A stretch of 64,000 bases of DNA from JAFDED01 sp964611635 (GCA_964611635.1 CAZTAS010000002.1:20325-84324); one strand, 5' to 3'; numbered from the stretch's first letter, positions 53,771 to 63,342 are shown. The notes: generated by a model from the letters alone, not told the origin. Numbers and translations: made by a program.

Positions 53771-54637
53771 ATGCAGAACACATCGAATCCAGAGGAAATG
53801 ATCAAGGAAATCATTACCAGATTCGTCCGGGAGCGCCCCGAGAACAAGGCCAAGGCTTTTGAAGGCCATAGTTACTGGGATGACCCTCTGGTGGGATTTG
53901 CCAGCGGCCAAGACTCCCTTTTCCAGGATTACAAGGAGATTATAGGAGACTTTCACATGACCCCGGCAGAGGCGCTGGGAAAGGTCTACCCTGCGGAGGT
54001 GGACGAGAAGTCGCCGGTTTTTGTCATTTCCTGGATTCTTCCCGCATCGGAGGCCGTGCGAGCCAGCAACCGGAATCAGACTGAATTGCCCTCCAAATTC
54101 TGGGCCCATGCTCGCAATTTTGGAGAGATCTGCAACATGGCCTTGCGAGACCACGTGGTGGATTCGCTCCGCTCCATGGGCTATCGGGCGGTGTCTCCTT
54201 TCAATTCCCAGCATTTCCGGCGGCTTGAGAGCACGCCCGTGGGCATTGCCTCAAACTGGTCTGAGCGGCACGTGGCTCATGCTTGCGGCCTGGGCACCTT
54301 TGGACTGAGCGACGGCCTCATAACCCCTCGAGGGAAAGCTATGCGGTGCGGCTCCGTGGTGACCGACATGCCCCTCACACCCACCCCCAGGCCTTACAAG
54401 ACCCACACGGAATACTGTCTATTCCATGCCAACGGCACGTGCGGGGAGTGCATGAGGCGGTGTCCTGCCGGCGCCATCACAGAGGCGGGCCACGATAAGG
54501 AGATGTGCAGGAATTACGCGTATACTAAAGTCAAATCAATCATTAATTCCAGATATGGAGTGCTTGCGGGCGGATGCGGCCTCTGCCAGGCTGGAGTTTC
54601 ATGCGAGGGGGGTATACCTGAGCCGGATATGGGATGA
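53771..54637 (+). CDS. QueG/RdhA-like 4Fe-4S protein C
   Basis: 288 residues, start after AAGGAGG. The central ACGLGTFGLSDGLITPRG matches the loops of proteins A (7896-8666) and B (11958-12665). The first cluster motif is C-x7-C-x2-C-x3-CP (ending GTCGECMRRCP); then a lone Cys in MCRNY and an atypical last motif, CGLCQAGVSCEGG, in which the usual C-x3-CP is C-x5-C without Pro. The N-terminal 110 residues differ from A and B. It faces a pterin-binding methyltransferase-like gene, which fits a corrinoid link, but the role is unknown. Confidence 0.75.
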   Translation: MQNTSNPEEMIKEIITRFVRERPENKAKAFEGHSYWDDPLVGFASGQDSLFQDYKEIIGDFHMTPAEALGKVYPAEVDEKSPVFVISWILPASEAVRASNRNQTELPSKFWAHARNFGEICNMALRDHVVDSLRSMGYRAVSPFNSQHFRRLESTPVGIASNWSERHVAHACGLGTFGLSDGLITPRGKAMRCGSVVTDMPLTPTPRPYKTHTEYCLFHANGTCGECMRRCPAGAITEAGHDKEMCRNYAYTKVKSIINSRYGVLAGGCGLCQAGVSCEGGIPEPDMG

Positions 54638-54789
54638 GAAAGCTGCAAATAGCCTCCTCCCTGTGAAAAGGCCAGCCTCGCTGTGCGGATAGTTTATCAT
54701 AATGGGCGGCTATTGTAGTTGCCCATTTATTTTTTATGCTGCAAAAGATGTTGCCTGGGCCGATGGATTAGAATTTTGCAATTAATGAA

Positions 54790-55587
54790 TCATGCAATCA
54801 GCTTTCCCTCCCGGCTGGCCCGGATGTAGTTCATACAGTAGTCGTCCTGGCCCAGAAGAACCCGGGTTGTTATCAGGGTGGTGATTAGCTTATCGTCCAG
54901 AGGATCCAGGATGGCAGCGCTCAGGCCTGCACCCAGGGCCAGTGCAAGGAAGTTGCGGTTGATGAGATGGCGCTCTGGAAGGCCAAAGGATATATTGGAG
55001 AGACCGCAGATGGTGTTTACCCCGGGCAGCTCCTTGTGAATGCGAGCAATTGTTTCCAGAGCGATCTTTCCCATGCGTACGTCCGTGCTGATGGGCTGAA
55101 TCAGAGGATCCAGGTATATATGATCTCTGGCAATCCCCATGGCCTCAAGATCTGCCACAAGACGGTGGGCATTTTCCAGAACCCGTTCGGCATCTCTGGG
55201 CATCCCCCGGTCATCCATGCAGAGTGCTACAATTTCACATTCCCTTGAAGTTATCACCGGGCTCATCTTCTCGAACCGATCCTTCTCGGCGGTGGTGGAA
55301 TTGATCAATGGTCGGTGCCGCACCCGCTCCATGGCCTTCATGAGTACTTCGGGACTGGGACTGTCCAGAGCCAGAGGGACATCCACCGCCTCCTGGATTA
55401 CGTCGATAAGCCAAAGGACATCCGCCATTTCGCTCCCCAGACGGGAACCCGCGTTGACGTCAATATAGTTCGCGCCCGCGGCCACCTGTGCCTTGACATC
55501 ACTCTGGATATAGGCCGTATCTCCGGCCCCCACCGCCTCGTCAACTTTTTTCCTGCTGGTGTTGATGCGTTCCCCCACGATCAGCAT
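54790..55587 (-). CDS. Pterin-binding methyltransferase-like protein (DHPS fold)
   Basis: 265 residues, start after GGGGAGGAG. It has the pterin-binding barrel found in dihydropteroate synthase and in methyltetrahydrofolate:corrinoid methyltransferases (MeTr/AcsE, MtvA): MLIVGERINTSRKKV at the N-terminus, GANYIDVNAGSR, PLALDSPSPEVLMKAME, INSTTAEKDRF and TICGLSNISFGLPERHLIN. These, and the absence of dihydropteroate synthase loops, favour a corrinoid methyltransferase. The corrinoid partner protein is not in the window. Confidence 0.85.
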   Translation of the reverse strand: MLIVGERINTSRKKVDEAVGAGDTAYIQSDVKAQVAAGANYIDVNAGSRLGSEMADVLWLIDVIQEAVDVPLALDSPSPEVLMKAMERVRHRPLINSTTAEKDRFEKMSPVITSRECEIVALCMDDRGMPRDAERVLENAHRLVADLEAMGIARDHIYLDPLIQPISTDVRMGKIALETIARIHKELPGVNTICGLSNISFGLPERHLINRNFLALALGAGLSAAILDPLDDKLITTLITTRVLLGQDDYCMNYIRASREGKLIA

Positions 55588-55655
55588 GGTTTCTCCTCCC
55601 CGTCGGTTTGTTGATTAGTGAGGAAAATAAAGGGAAAGGCAGCGATTGTCAACTG

Positions 55656-55928
55656 TTATTCTTGGACATACGTGTAGCCTCTGGATTCCATGCACCGCTT
55701 CCATTCTTCTCTTACAGCAAGTCTTACTCCGTGCGGGCCAATTTCAAAGGGAACTCCTATACTTTCTCTGTACAGCAGGCGCGCTTTATATTCGCAGTCG
55801 TATAAATCTCTTTTGTAATCGGCTTCGGTTTTATCGCTGGGAATAATAAATTGAGGTGGAGCACAGCCGAAAAGCATTGAAAACGAAAGAGATAAAATCA
55901 AGGCGAACATTATGTCTTTCGTTATCAT
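55656..55928 (-). CDS. Small lipoprotein
   Basis: 90 residues from ATG 55928; an ATG at 55976 would add 16. A short signal sequence ends with the lipobox FGC, so the mature protein starts at Cys22 (CAPPQF) and is lipidated in the envelope. The rest is hydrophilic and helical with two more Cys (YDCEYKARLLY and KRCMESRGY), possibly a disulfide. The ending MESRGYTYVQE resembles other small bacterial lipoproteins of unknown role. Confidence 0.7.
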   Translation of the reverse strand: MITKDIMFALILSLSFSMLFGCAPPQFIIPSDKTEADYKRDLYDCEYKARLLYRESIGVPFEIGPHGVRLAVREEWKRCMESRGYTYVQE

Positions 55929-57463
55929 GAGAAAAGCCTGCTTTCTCCCAACGATCTTGGAGACTGGCACAGACAAATTTTCGTATAGGCCGCAAACCGA
56001 AAAAAGGATTTACTCAGGACAACATGGCGCCATTGCGATCAATTGAAGGAAGGAAGCTAACATAACCCCATGCTGCTGCGCAGCCCAATCGTCCAGCCCA
56101 CCCGCGGCGAGTATCTCCGGCGGACAATTTGTCAGGTTGGCAATGTTCCTTTTCTTAACTTTCCCTTCCTCGATATACGACTTGCCGTTTTTTGGATGGC
56201 CATCTTGCTCTCGATATTGCTTGTCATAATATTACATCATATTTTTCAAATCAAGTTTTATAAGACAATGCCTATTTCAATTTACATAATTACATTTTAG
56301 AGCAAAAACATGGCAGTAGGCGGGGATGAAGCGCTGGTTCAAATAATGGTTTGCTCCTGGATGCTGGATGCAGGTGATGAAGCACGCACAATTCAGCCAC
56401 CCTTGACTTTTTTCCACTCTGCCGCAGGCATCAGGACTTTTGACCAACTCCTCCATGGGCTGGGGTTTTTCTCTGATTGTGTAACATGGACATCGCCATC
56501 GTGGCGGGTCATGGAAATGGGAATAGCCCGATATCGACAGTATCAATATTGCAATACCATTAAATCTTGCAGAAGATGATCACATCGTCATAGTATGCAG
56601 GTCGAGGGCAAAGCTGTGTTCGCCTCCGGACATAGCTTGACAGTCGCAGTTGTACGCACCTTAAAGCAGAACGAGAAGCATCAATAAATAAAAGGGGGCA
56701 CTCGCAAGGCCATGGTGAGGAGATGCCTCCTGCTGAGTATCCTTCCCTTCACTTGACTTCGGTTTGACTGAAAGGAAGTGAAAGATGAAAAAAGTTCCCA
56801 GCCCATCATAAATGGGTTGACACGGATTATAACTTAAGTTAGGCTTGCAGCATGTAACTCATAGACATCAATAGAAAATTCAGGATATGTTACGTATAGC
56901 ATTCTGTAATGGAAAACCTGAGAATCTTACTAAACATGCTCGCTTTCAATTGGTAATTTAGAGAAAGTCTCCGCTCTTTATTATTTTCTATGGATAGAGA
57001 ATTCAGAACGGTTGTCATTGACGGATTTCAGGTTTTAATATGCCTTTTAAATCGAACCCTTTTGGAAAGCGCGAATATTAGCAATTAATTGACATTTTAA
57101 TTTACTTCCGTTATCACATTTTCATAAATACATCAAAGGAATGCAAAGCGGTAGGGAAGCGCTTGGAGAGGTTCCATTCAGACCTCACCGCCCTTATATG
57201 GCGCAGCGAGAGACGGCACTGGGCTATGCGATTCTTCCAGGGTGCTGATTGCTGACTCTGCTTATAGTGATGAGACCGGGGACAAAAGAGGCGGCATTCG
57301 GCCCGAATGTTTCTATTGCGGGTGCCCAATAAAGGCGGCCGGTATACTCTTTTGGCGTATTTGAGGTATCAATAAGCTTATATGCCAATAAAATATCATG
57401 CACTGTATTAAATTGACAATTGAGAAACTTTGCTGATTACTATGATAAAAAAGGCTCCGAAAC
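55929..57463. other. Long gene-free gap
   Basis: About 1.5 kb. No reading frame here resembles a known family. A 17-base stretch near 56071 (TGCTGCTGCGCAGCCCA) matches part of the REP-like element at 63754-63898 with one mismatch, and may be a trace of a second copy. TTGACA sequences occur near 56816 and 57413 without a good -10 box. Confidence 0.4.
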
Positions 57464-58993
57464 GTGACCATAAGATTTTCAATAAAGACTAAAATCTTTT
57501 GCGGCATTATTATTCCATGCGTCATCTTGTTCTTTGTCCTCTATTTGAACTACAGATATTTGAATTCACTTGGACGTAGCGCCGAACTGATTCTCTCAAA
57601 AAATTATAAAAGCATCCAAGCCGCTCAGCAGATCAGGCAGCAACTTGAAGCAAGGCAGAATTTTATTCTTGCCACCTTATTGTCGGATAAAAACATAGGC
57701 CAGCAGGATGTCACACTGGGGCAAGAAATCCTTAAACTACTTAACACGTGTAAAGATAATATTACAGAGCCAGGAGAGTCGCAGATCATTGACAATTTAT
57801 TTGCTCATTACGAAAAATATGAACATTTATATGAGGCGTTCTCGAAGGGTAAAGACGAGGTAAGAAAGCCAGATGGGTTATACTACGACTTTATTTCCTT
57901 AACCGCTTTGCTGAATGGTGAGTTAGATGCCCTTGTGTTAATAAACGAAAAGGCTATGGAAGCTGCCGAACGAGAGACTAAAGAAATTGCCAGCAGTGCT
58001 CTGCGTTATTCAATAGGTTTGCTTATTTCTGCTGTCCTTTTTACCGCAATCTTCGGCTATGTTATGTCATCAAGGTTATCTCGCCCGTTGATTACACTTG
58101 CCCAGAGCTTGGCGGAAATCAAAGAAGGTAGTGGGCAATATCCCCGGTTCCCAATCGCTACCCGGGATGAGATCGGGTTTTTGACCTCGGAATTTAACCG
58201 ACTTTTTGAACGCCTTAGAGCCTATGACCAACTCACCATTGATAAGCTCATGGCTGGAAAGCTCAAGCTTCAGCATGCGGAGGAGGCCAAGTCCCGCTTT
58301 ATAGCGGATCTTTCTCATCAATTGAAGACCCCCATGACCTCACTTTTAATGAGTATCGGGATTCTTACAGATAAAACGAAGGGGCTCATCGGCGAAAAGT
58401 ACGGACAATTAATGGAAACCGCGAGAGAAGACTGTGGCAGATTATCGGCTCTCATCGGTGAACTCGTTAATATTGCACGACTCGACGCTATGGAAAGACC
58501 GAAAACCAAAGAAGTATTGAAAGTAGAAGAAATAGTTAATGAATGCCTCAAGCCGCTTTCATATCAAGCGGCAGAAAAGGGTGTCCGCCTTGAAACGGAA
58601 TTTGAACCTGACCTCCCACCTGTTTCCGTTGATTCCCTCAGGTTTCCCTGGGTTATCACAAACCTTGTTGGCAATGCCATCCGATATACGGATCGAGGCG
58701 GACATGTTAGAATACAAGTGGAGAAACACGGGAAGCGATACTACTTTCAATGCAGCGATACGGGTATAGGCATTGAAGAAAAATATCTCCCCAAAATATT
58801 TGATCGCTTTACTCAATTCTCTGAAAGAGAGCGGACGGGTACCATCGGTTTGGGTCTGGCAATCGTTAAAGAGATCATTGAAGAACATGGCGGAGGTATC
58901 AGTGTGAAAAGCAAGGTTGGTGAAGGATCGACCTTCACTTTCTGGATACCGGCTCATACTGAGGATATCAATGAAAAAAGTACTGATCGTTGA
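57464..58993 (+). CDS. Sensor histidine kinase (HAMP, HisKA, HATPase)
   Basis: 509 residues from a GTG. Two membrane segments (about 9-26 and 183-205) bracket a helical periplasmic sensor of about 155 residues. Then come a HAMP domain (SRLSRPLITLAQSLAEIK), the dimerisation box with phosphorylated H285 in ADLSHQLKTPMTSL, and the ATPase with N box LVGNAIRYTD, G1 CSDTGIGIEEK and G2 GTIGLGLAIVKE. The layout resembles KinB. It overlaps the response regulator gene by 23 bases; genes for potassium uptake follow, so it may sense osmotic or ionic stress. Confidence 0.92.
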   Translation: MTIRFSIKTKIFCGIIIPCVILFFVLYLNYRYLNSLGRSAELILSKNYKSIQAAQQIRQQLEARQNFILATLLSDKNIGQQDVTLGQEILKLLNTCKDNITEPGESQIIDNLFAHYEKYEHLYEAFSKGKDEVRKPDGLYYDFISLTALLNGELDALVLINEKAMEAAERETKEIASSALRYSIGLLISAVLFTAIFGYVMSSRLSRPLITLAQSLAEIKEGSGQYPRFPIATRDEIGFLTSEFNRLFERLRAYDQLTIDKLMAGKLKLQHAEEAKSRFIADLSHQLKTPMTSLLMSIGILTDKTKGLIGEKYGQLMETAREDCGRLSALIGELVNIARLDAMERPKTKEVLKVEEIVNECLKPLSYQAAEKGVRLETEFEPDLPPVSVDSLRFPWVITNLVGNAIRYTDRGGHVRIQVEKHGKRYYFQCSDTGIGIEEKYLPKIFDRFTQFSERERTGTIGLGLAIVKEIIEEHGGGISVKSKVGEGSTFTFWIPAHTEDINEKSTDR

Positions 58994-60308
58994 CGATGAT
59001 AAAAACATCTTAACCACCTTGAGAATTTATCTCGAAGATATGGGAATGGAGCCTGCTTTGGCTCAATCAGGGAGTGAGGGATTTAAATTATTCAAACAGA
59101 TGAAGCCCGACATCGTTCTTCTGGACCTTAAGCTTCCGGATATGGACGGCCTGCAGGTGCTCAAGGAGATCGTAGCAACTCAAATCAAGACTTATGTGAT
59201 CATTATTACCGCGTATGCCACCATAGATACAGCTGTAAAGGCCGTCAAGATGGGAGCCTTTGATTATATGCCCAAACCTTTCACGCCGGCACAAATAAGT
59301 CACCTGATAGAAAAGGTTGAAAAGATTTATAACCTTGAGTCAGAGGTTAAAACCCTGAAGGAAAAACTGAGGGGAGTGATTCGAGAAGGCGAATTCATCA
59401 CCAGGAACAGAAAAGTTCGCGCCATCCTCAAGACAGCCCGCCAGGTAGCCGATTCAAATGCCAGCGTCCTGATCAGCGGAGAGAGCGGGACAGGCAAGGG
59501 AGTACTTGCTCGCCTGATCCATACTTGGAGCCCCAGGAGCAAAGGTCCATTTGTTACCGTGGACTGTACCACACTTCAGGAGAACCTGCTCGAGAGTGAC
59601 CTTTTTGGTCATGTAAAGGGTGCCTTTACAGGGGCCATAAGTGACAAATCAGGAAAACTGGAAATGGCGAATGGTGGCACCGCATTTCTGGACGAGATTG
59701 CGGATATGTCTATGACAATTCAGGCGAAACTTCTGCGGTTCTTGCAATGCCGTGAGTTCGAAAAGCTTGGCGACACAAAAACATTACGGGTGGATGTGCG
59801 CGTGATTACAGCTACCAACAGAGACCCGGAGGAGCTTGTTCAAGAAAAACTCTTTCGCCAAGATCTATACTACAGGCTTAATGTCGTGGAAATCTTCATG
59901 CCACCGTTGAGGGAACGTCCAGAAGACATTCAACTTTTTGCTGAGTACTTTCTTGAAAAGTATGCAAAAGAAAACAACAAAAATGTCAGGGGCATAACAG
60001 ACCAAACAATGGATATTTTACGCTCCTACCCCTGGCCGGGAAACATCCGTGAATTGATCAATGTCATCGAAAGAGGAACGGTTCTAGCCCGCCATGATCT
60101 GCTCACACCCGATGATCTGCCTTCCCACATAGTAAACTATCAACCCGGAGACAGTTCTACGAAAAAACTGGCGTCCCTTTCCGACGTTGAAAAAGCTCAT
60201 ATCAAGGAGGTGCTTTTGCATACCGGATCAATTGAAGAGGCGGCTCAAGCGCTTGGTATCGACCCGGCCACGCTGTGGCGCAAACGCAAGAAATATCATC
60301 TCGATTGA
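58971..60308 (+). CDS. Sigma-54-dependent response regulator (NtrC family)
   Basis: 445 residues from ATG 58971 (GAGG six bases before). Receiver domain with acceptor D52 (LLDLKLPDMDG), AAA+ domain with Walker A GESGTGKGVLARLIH, the sigma-54 contact motif GAFTGA, Walker B GGTAFLDEIADMS, and a C-terminal Fis helix-turn-helix (SIEEAAQALGIDPATLWRKR). Phosphorylated by the kinase encoded upstream, it should activate sigma-54 promoters. A candidate target with two dyads lies just after its stop codon. Confidence 0.95.
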   Translation: MKKVLIVDDDKNILTTLRIYLEDMGMEPALAQSGSEGFKLFKQMKPDIVLLDLKLPDMDGLQVLKEIVATQIKTYVIIITAYATIDTAVKAVKMGAFDYMPKPFTPAQISHLIEKVEKIYNLESEVKTLKEKLRGVIREGEFITRNRKVRAILKTARQVADSNASVLISGESGTGKGVLARLIHTWSPRSKGPFVTVDCTTLQENLLESDLFGHVKGAFTGAISDKSGKLEMANGGTAFLDEIADMSMTIQAKLLRFLQCREFEKLGDTKTLRVDVRVITATNRDPEELVQEKLFRQDLYYRLNVVEIFMPPLRERPEDIQLFAEYFLEKYAKENNKNVRGITDQTMDILRSYPWPGNIRELINVIERGTVLARHDLLTPDDLPSHIVNYQPGDSSTKKLASLSDVEKAHIKEVLLHTGSIEEAAQALGIDPATLWRKRKKYHLD

Positions 60309-60312
60309 TTCA

Positions 60313-60348
60313 TTGCATTTTGCAAGACAGCTTTCTTGCATTTTGCAG
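60313..60348 (+). promoter_or_regulatory. Tandem enhancer-like dyads after the response regulator gene
   Basis: TTGCATTTTGCAA at 60313-60325 is a perfect dyad (TTGCA, three bases, TGCAA). TTGCATTTTGCAG at 60336-60348 repeats it with one change. The 23-base spacing is about two helical turns, as in upstream activator sites of NtrC-type proteins. They lie about 105-140 bases before the start expected from the sigma-54-like site. Confidence 0.6.
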
Positions 60349-60425
60349 GATTTCTGCTGCAAAACATCCTCTCAATCCCTTCTTAATTTCACCTGAGTGA
60401 TTGATTTTAAAGTACATTTCTTTAT

Positions 60426-60441
60426 TGGCATCAAAATCGCT
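60426..60441 (+). promoter_or_regulatory. Candidate sigma-54 promoter
   Basis: TGGCATCAAAATCGCT: GG at 60427-60428 and GC at 60439-60440 with exactly ten bases between, two mismatches from the -24/-12 consensus. It would start transcription near 60452, ahead of the Cys-containing protein and ktrB/ktrA genes. Confidence 0.5.
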
Positions 60442-60525
60442 TACACAAAATCTCAAGCTATTCCCTCAGAGGGAGTGGCGCGAATTCCCTCAATTTTAAT
60501 AATCAAGTTTGAGGCAATGGATGCC

Positions 60526-61227
60526 ATGAAGCAAAAAATTTTGCTCTATAAATCAAATCCCAGCGTAAACCTGGACTCGGTAGCAGGATTGACCATTGTT
60601 GACAGCCCTGTGTCTTGCCTTCACGAGGCAACGACTAATGCGTACACCCTCATTGCGGTAGTATTTGAACATGGCTCCTTAAGGGAACGCGATGCCCTTA
60701 TTGAACTTTGTTTCGCTTTAAGAACAAACCGCAGTACCACCAGGAGCTTGCTTCTCTGTATTCTTGAATCTCAGCACCGCAACTTGTTGGAAAAACTCAG
60801 GCATGCCGGTGTTGAATATGCCATGTGTGTTGACCCGAAAAACCTTGACCCAAAAGTTCTCAAGAGCCACCTGGAAACTTTCTCGCTGAATCTCTTTGAA
60901 GAATATAAAATTGAGAGAGTCCTTTCCGAAATCTGTCCTTATATTACATACTCCCCCGCCAGTTCTCGTCAAGAAATACTATATTGCGGGGCTTATCGAA
61001 ACCGCTTAGTGCTCGGAAAATATCTCTTAAGTCACTTTTGTGAGACGGCGAACTATAAGAATTGTCAATATTTTCAAAATCCAATGCCGGGTAAAAACGT
61101 AAAAAGCCCGCAGCCCCCTGAAGGTGGACGGTCACGACACTTTATGCTCTGGTACCAAATAAGACATAACAAGCTGGATAAATACGGTGAGAATGAGCCT
61201 TTGAATACACCCAAAACAGAAAAATAA
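60526..61227 (+). CDS. Unrecognised protein with C-terminal cysteines
   Basis: 233 residues from ATG 60526 (GAGG 11 bases before). The frame is open back to GTG 60397, but the candidate sigma-54 start lies inside that part. The first 110 residues alternate strand and helix (KQKILLYKSNP, then LIAVVF and LLLCILES), loosely like a receiver or Rossmann fold. The C-terminal part holds C-x17-C-x6-C (YCGAYRN to NCQYF), possibly a metal or Fe-S site. I recognise no family. It lies eight bases before ktrB and after the sigma-54 regulator, so it may modulate potassium uptake or the signalling pair. Confidence 0.65.
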   Translation: MKQKILLYKSNPSVNLDSVAGLTIVDSPVSCLHEATTNAYTLIAVVFEHGSLRERDALIELCFALRTNRSTTRSLLLCILESQHRNLLEKLRHAGVEYAMCVDPKNLDPKVLKSHLETFSLNLFEEYKIERVLSEICPYITYSPASSRQEILYCGAYRNRLVLGKYLLSHFCETANYKNCQYFQNPMPGKNVKSPQPPEGGRSRHFMLWYQIRHNKLDKYGENEPLNTPKTEK

Positions 61228-61235
61228 TCAAACCC

Positions 61236-62672
61236 ATGAGTTTTTTATCTCGAACCAACGGATTTTTTCATTCGGTTGTCACCGCAGGGTACGGCTTTTC
61301 TTTCTCTGAAATTTGGAACAAATTTAGAAGAGCCGGCCCGGCCGCGCTCATACTGTTCAGCTACCTTGTAGCCATCAGCCTTGGAACATCTCTGTTGATG
61401 ATTCCCAAAGCCACAACCTCAGGGCACATATCTTTCATCAACGCATTATTTACCGCCACGTCTGCTGTTTGTGTGACCGGGCTGATAGTCGTAGATACGG
61501 GGACTTATTTTACCCCCTTTGGTCAGGGTGTTATCCTGGCGCTCATCCAGATGGGCGGATTAGGTGTCATGACCTTTTCGGTATTCTTTTTTCTCTCTAT
61601 TGGGAAGAGAGTATCCTTCCGGCAGCGAATGGCTGTGCAAGAAACTTTCGCCCATACTGCCCGGGAAGACATCTATCACCTGATCAGATCGATATTCTTT
61701 TTCACGGCTGTCGTAGAGCTAATAGGTGTAATCCTTCTTTCTGTGCACTGGAGTGAGGAATATCCTTTCTTCAAGGCCCTTCATATGGGCATCTTTCACG
61801 CTATTTCGGCCTTCTGTAATGCAGGGTTTTCATTGCTCAGTACCAGCTTTATGGGTTACAAGGACTCCTTATTATTGAACCTTACGGTTGCCGGCCTGAT
61901 TGTACTTGGTGGACTCGGCTTCCCGGTAGTTTATGAAATTTACAGGAAGATGCGCAAACGCCGGGTAAATTGCGTGAAAATCTCTCTTCAAACAAAAGCC
62001 GTCTTGATGACGACCAGTATTTTGATTCTCTCCGGAATGTTCATCTTACTTTGGGCTGAATCCAACATTACATTGAAAGATATCTCTTTCAAAGAGCGGT
62101 TGCTGGCAGCCCTTTTTCAGTCCGTGACGGCTCGGACGGCCGGCTTCAACACCTTGGACATTGGAGCAATGGGCAACACTTCCCTAAGTTTCATAATTTT
62201 TCTAATGTTTGTTGGGGCTTCCCCAGGTTCCTGCGGAGGAGGTGTAAAAACAACAACGCTCGCACTTCTTGGGGCTTTGATGTGGGCTCGTTTGCGTAGA
62301 AGAATCAGCGTCAATATGTTTAATAAGACCATCCCCAGGGAAACCGCGTCCAAGAGCGTATCTCTCCTCATCCTCTCTATTGGCTTGATATCAATAATAT
62401 TTTTTTTATTGCTTTTGAGTCAGGAGGGACATATTACCAATGGGGCGGACAGAAAGCTGTTTCTGGAGTCCTTGTTTGAAGTGGTCTCAGCTTTTGGAAC
62501 TGTGGGACTCTCTATGGGTGCCACTGCAAAAATAAACAGTTTGGGAAAGCTCTTACTCGTTGCTATGATGCTGATTGGCAGGGTAGGCGTGCTCACCTTT
62601 TCATATATAATCGCTGGTTCGAAAGGAAAAAACGGCATTGAACATGCTGAAGAGAATCTTATGATTGGCTGA
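61236..62672 (+). CDS. ktrB: Potassium uptake membrane subunit (KtrB/TrkH family)
   Basis: 478 residues with four membrane-pore-membrane repeats. The filter segments are visible: TATSAVCVTGL (near 75), AFCNAGFSLL (near 190), TARTAGFNTLD (near 300) and SAFGTVGLSMG (near 415), each with the conserved filter Gly. The family carries potassium, often with sodium, and is gated by a cytoplasmic RCK ring, encoded next. The length is closer to KtrB than to the longer TrkH of E. coli. Confidence 0.92.
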   Translation: MSFLSRTNGFFHSVVTAGYGFSFSEIWNKFRRAGPAALILFSYLVAISLGTSLLMIPKATTSGHISFINALFTATSAVCVTGLIVVDTGTYFTPFGQGVILALIQMGGLGVMTFSVFFFLSIGKRVSFRQRMAVQETFAHTAREDIYHLIRSIFFFTAVVELIGVILLSVHWSEEYPFFKALHMGIFHAISAFCNAGFSLLSTSFMGYKDSLLLNLTVAGLIVLGGLGFPVVYEIYRKMRKRRVNCVKISLQTKAVLMTTSILILSGMFILLWAESNITLKDISFKERLLAALFQSVTARTAGFNTLDIGAMGNTSLSFIIFLMFVGASPGSCGGGVKTTTLALLGALMWARLRRRISVNMFNKTIPRETASKSVSLLILSIGLISIIFFLLLLSQEGHITNGADRKLFLESLFEVVSAFGTVGLSMGATAKINSLGKLLLVAMMLIGRVGVLTFSYIIAGSKGKNGIEHAEENLMIG

Positions 62673-62685
62673 TGGGATATTGATA

Positions 62686-63342
62686 ATGAGGAGATTCGCA
62701 GTTATTGGCATAGGTAAATTCGGCTTTCATGTGACAAAAACCCTTTTTGAGGATGGAAATGAGGTGGTCGCTATTGATCAAGATCGAAATCGCATTCAGG
62801 GTATCGAACCTTTTTGCACTGAGACTATTGTACTGGATGCCCAGGACAAAGAACACCTGAAGGCACTCGGTCTTGAAGACTTGGATGCTGTGGTGGTAAG
62901 CACAGGAGTGAATATCAAGATCAGTATATTAATCACTTCGTATTTGAAGGAAATCGGTATCAAGCGGATACTGGCGAAGGCGGTGGATGAGGACCATGGG
63001 AATATTTTAAAAAAGATCGGAGCCACTGAAATCATCTATCCGGAAAAGGATATGGCCATTAAGGTTGCTCGAGGATTATCAACGCCCCATATTTTGGATT
63101 TTTTGCCTCTGACGGAAGATTACAACCTGATTCAGATCGCTCCCCCACGCGCGTTTATCGGGAAGTCACTGAGAACACTGGACCTGCGCGCCAGGTACAA
63201 CATCTATGTCATTGCCGTCAAAGAGATAGTTCCAGATAATTTTGTCCTTTTGCCGCCAGCCGATTTCATTATAAAGGATAGTGACATTCTCATCATGCTC
63301 GGCAGGTCTGAGGATATAAAGCGGATCAAAGCATTGGAATAA
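62686..63342 (+). CDS. ktrA: Potassium uptake regulatory subunit (KtrA, RCK domains)
   Basis: 218 residues from ATG 62686, 13 bases after the ktrB stop. One RCK_N domain (FAVIGIGKFGFHVTKTL, a nucleotide-binding glycine motif, with acidic D at VVAIDQDRNRI) and one RCK_C domain (PRAFIGKSLRTLDLRARYN, ending DSDILIMLGRSEDIKRI). A single pair of domains distinguishes KtrA from the duplicated TrkA. It forms an octameric ring that opens the pore on ATP binding. Confidence 0.92.
   Translation: MRRFAVIGIGKFGFHVTKTLFEDGNEVVAIDQDRNRIQGIEPFCTETIVLDAQDKEHLKALGLEDLDAVVVSTGVNIKISILITSYLKEIGIKRILAKAVDEDHGNILKKIGATEIIYPEKDMAIKVARGLSTPHILDFLPLTEDYNLIQIAPPRAFIGKSLRTLDLRARYNIYVIAVKEIVPDNFVLLPPADFIIKDSDILIMLGRSEDIKRIKALE

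Noticed and set aside
56310..56579. 89-codon frame in the long gap before the histidine kinase
   Set aside because: No family resemblance, no ribosome site, and composition like the surrounding non-coding DNA.
57413..57464. TTGACA at 57413 as the promoter of the kinase gene
   Set aside because: No -10 sequence lies at acceptable spacing.
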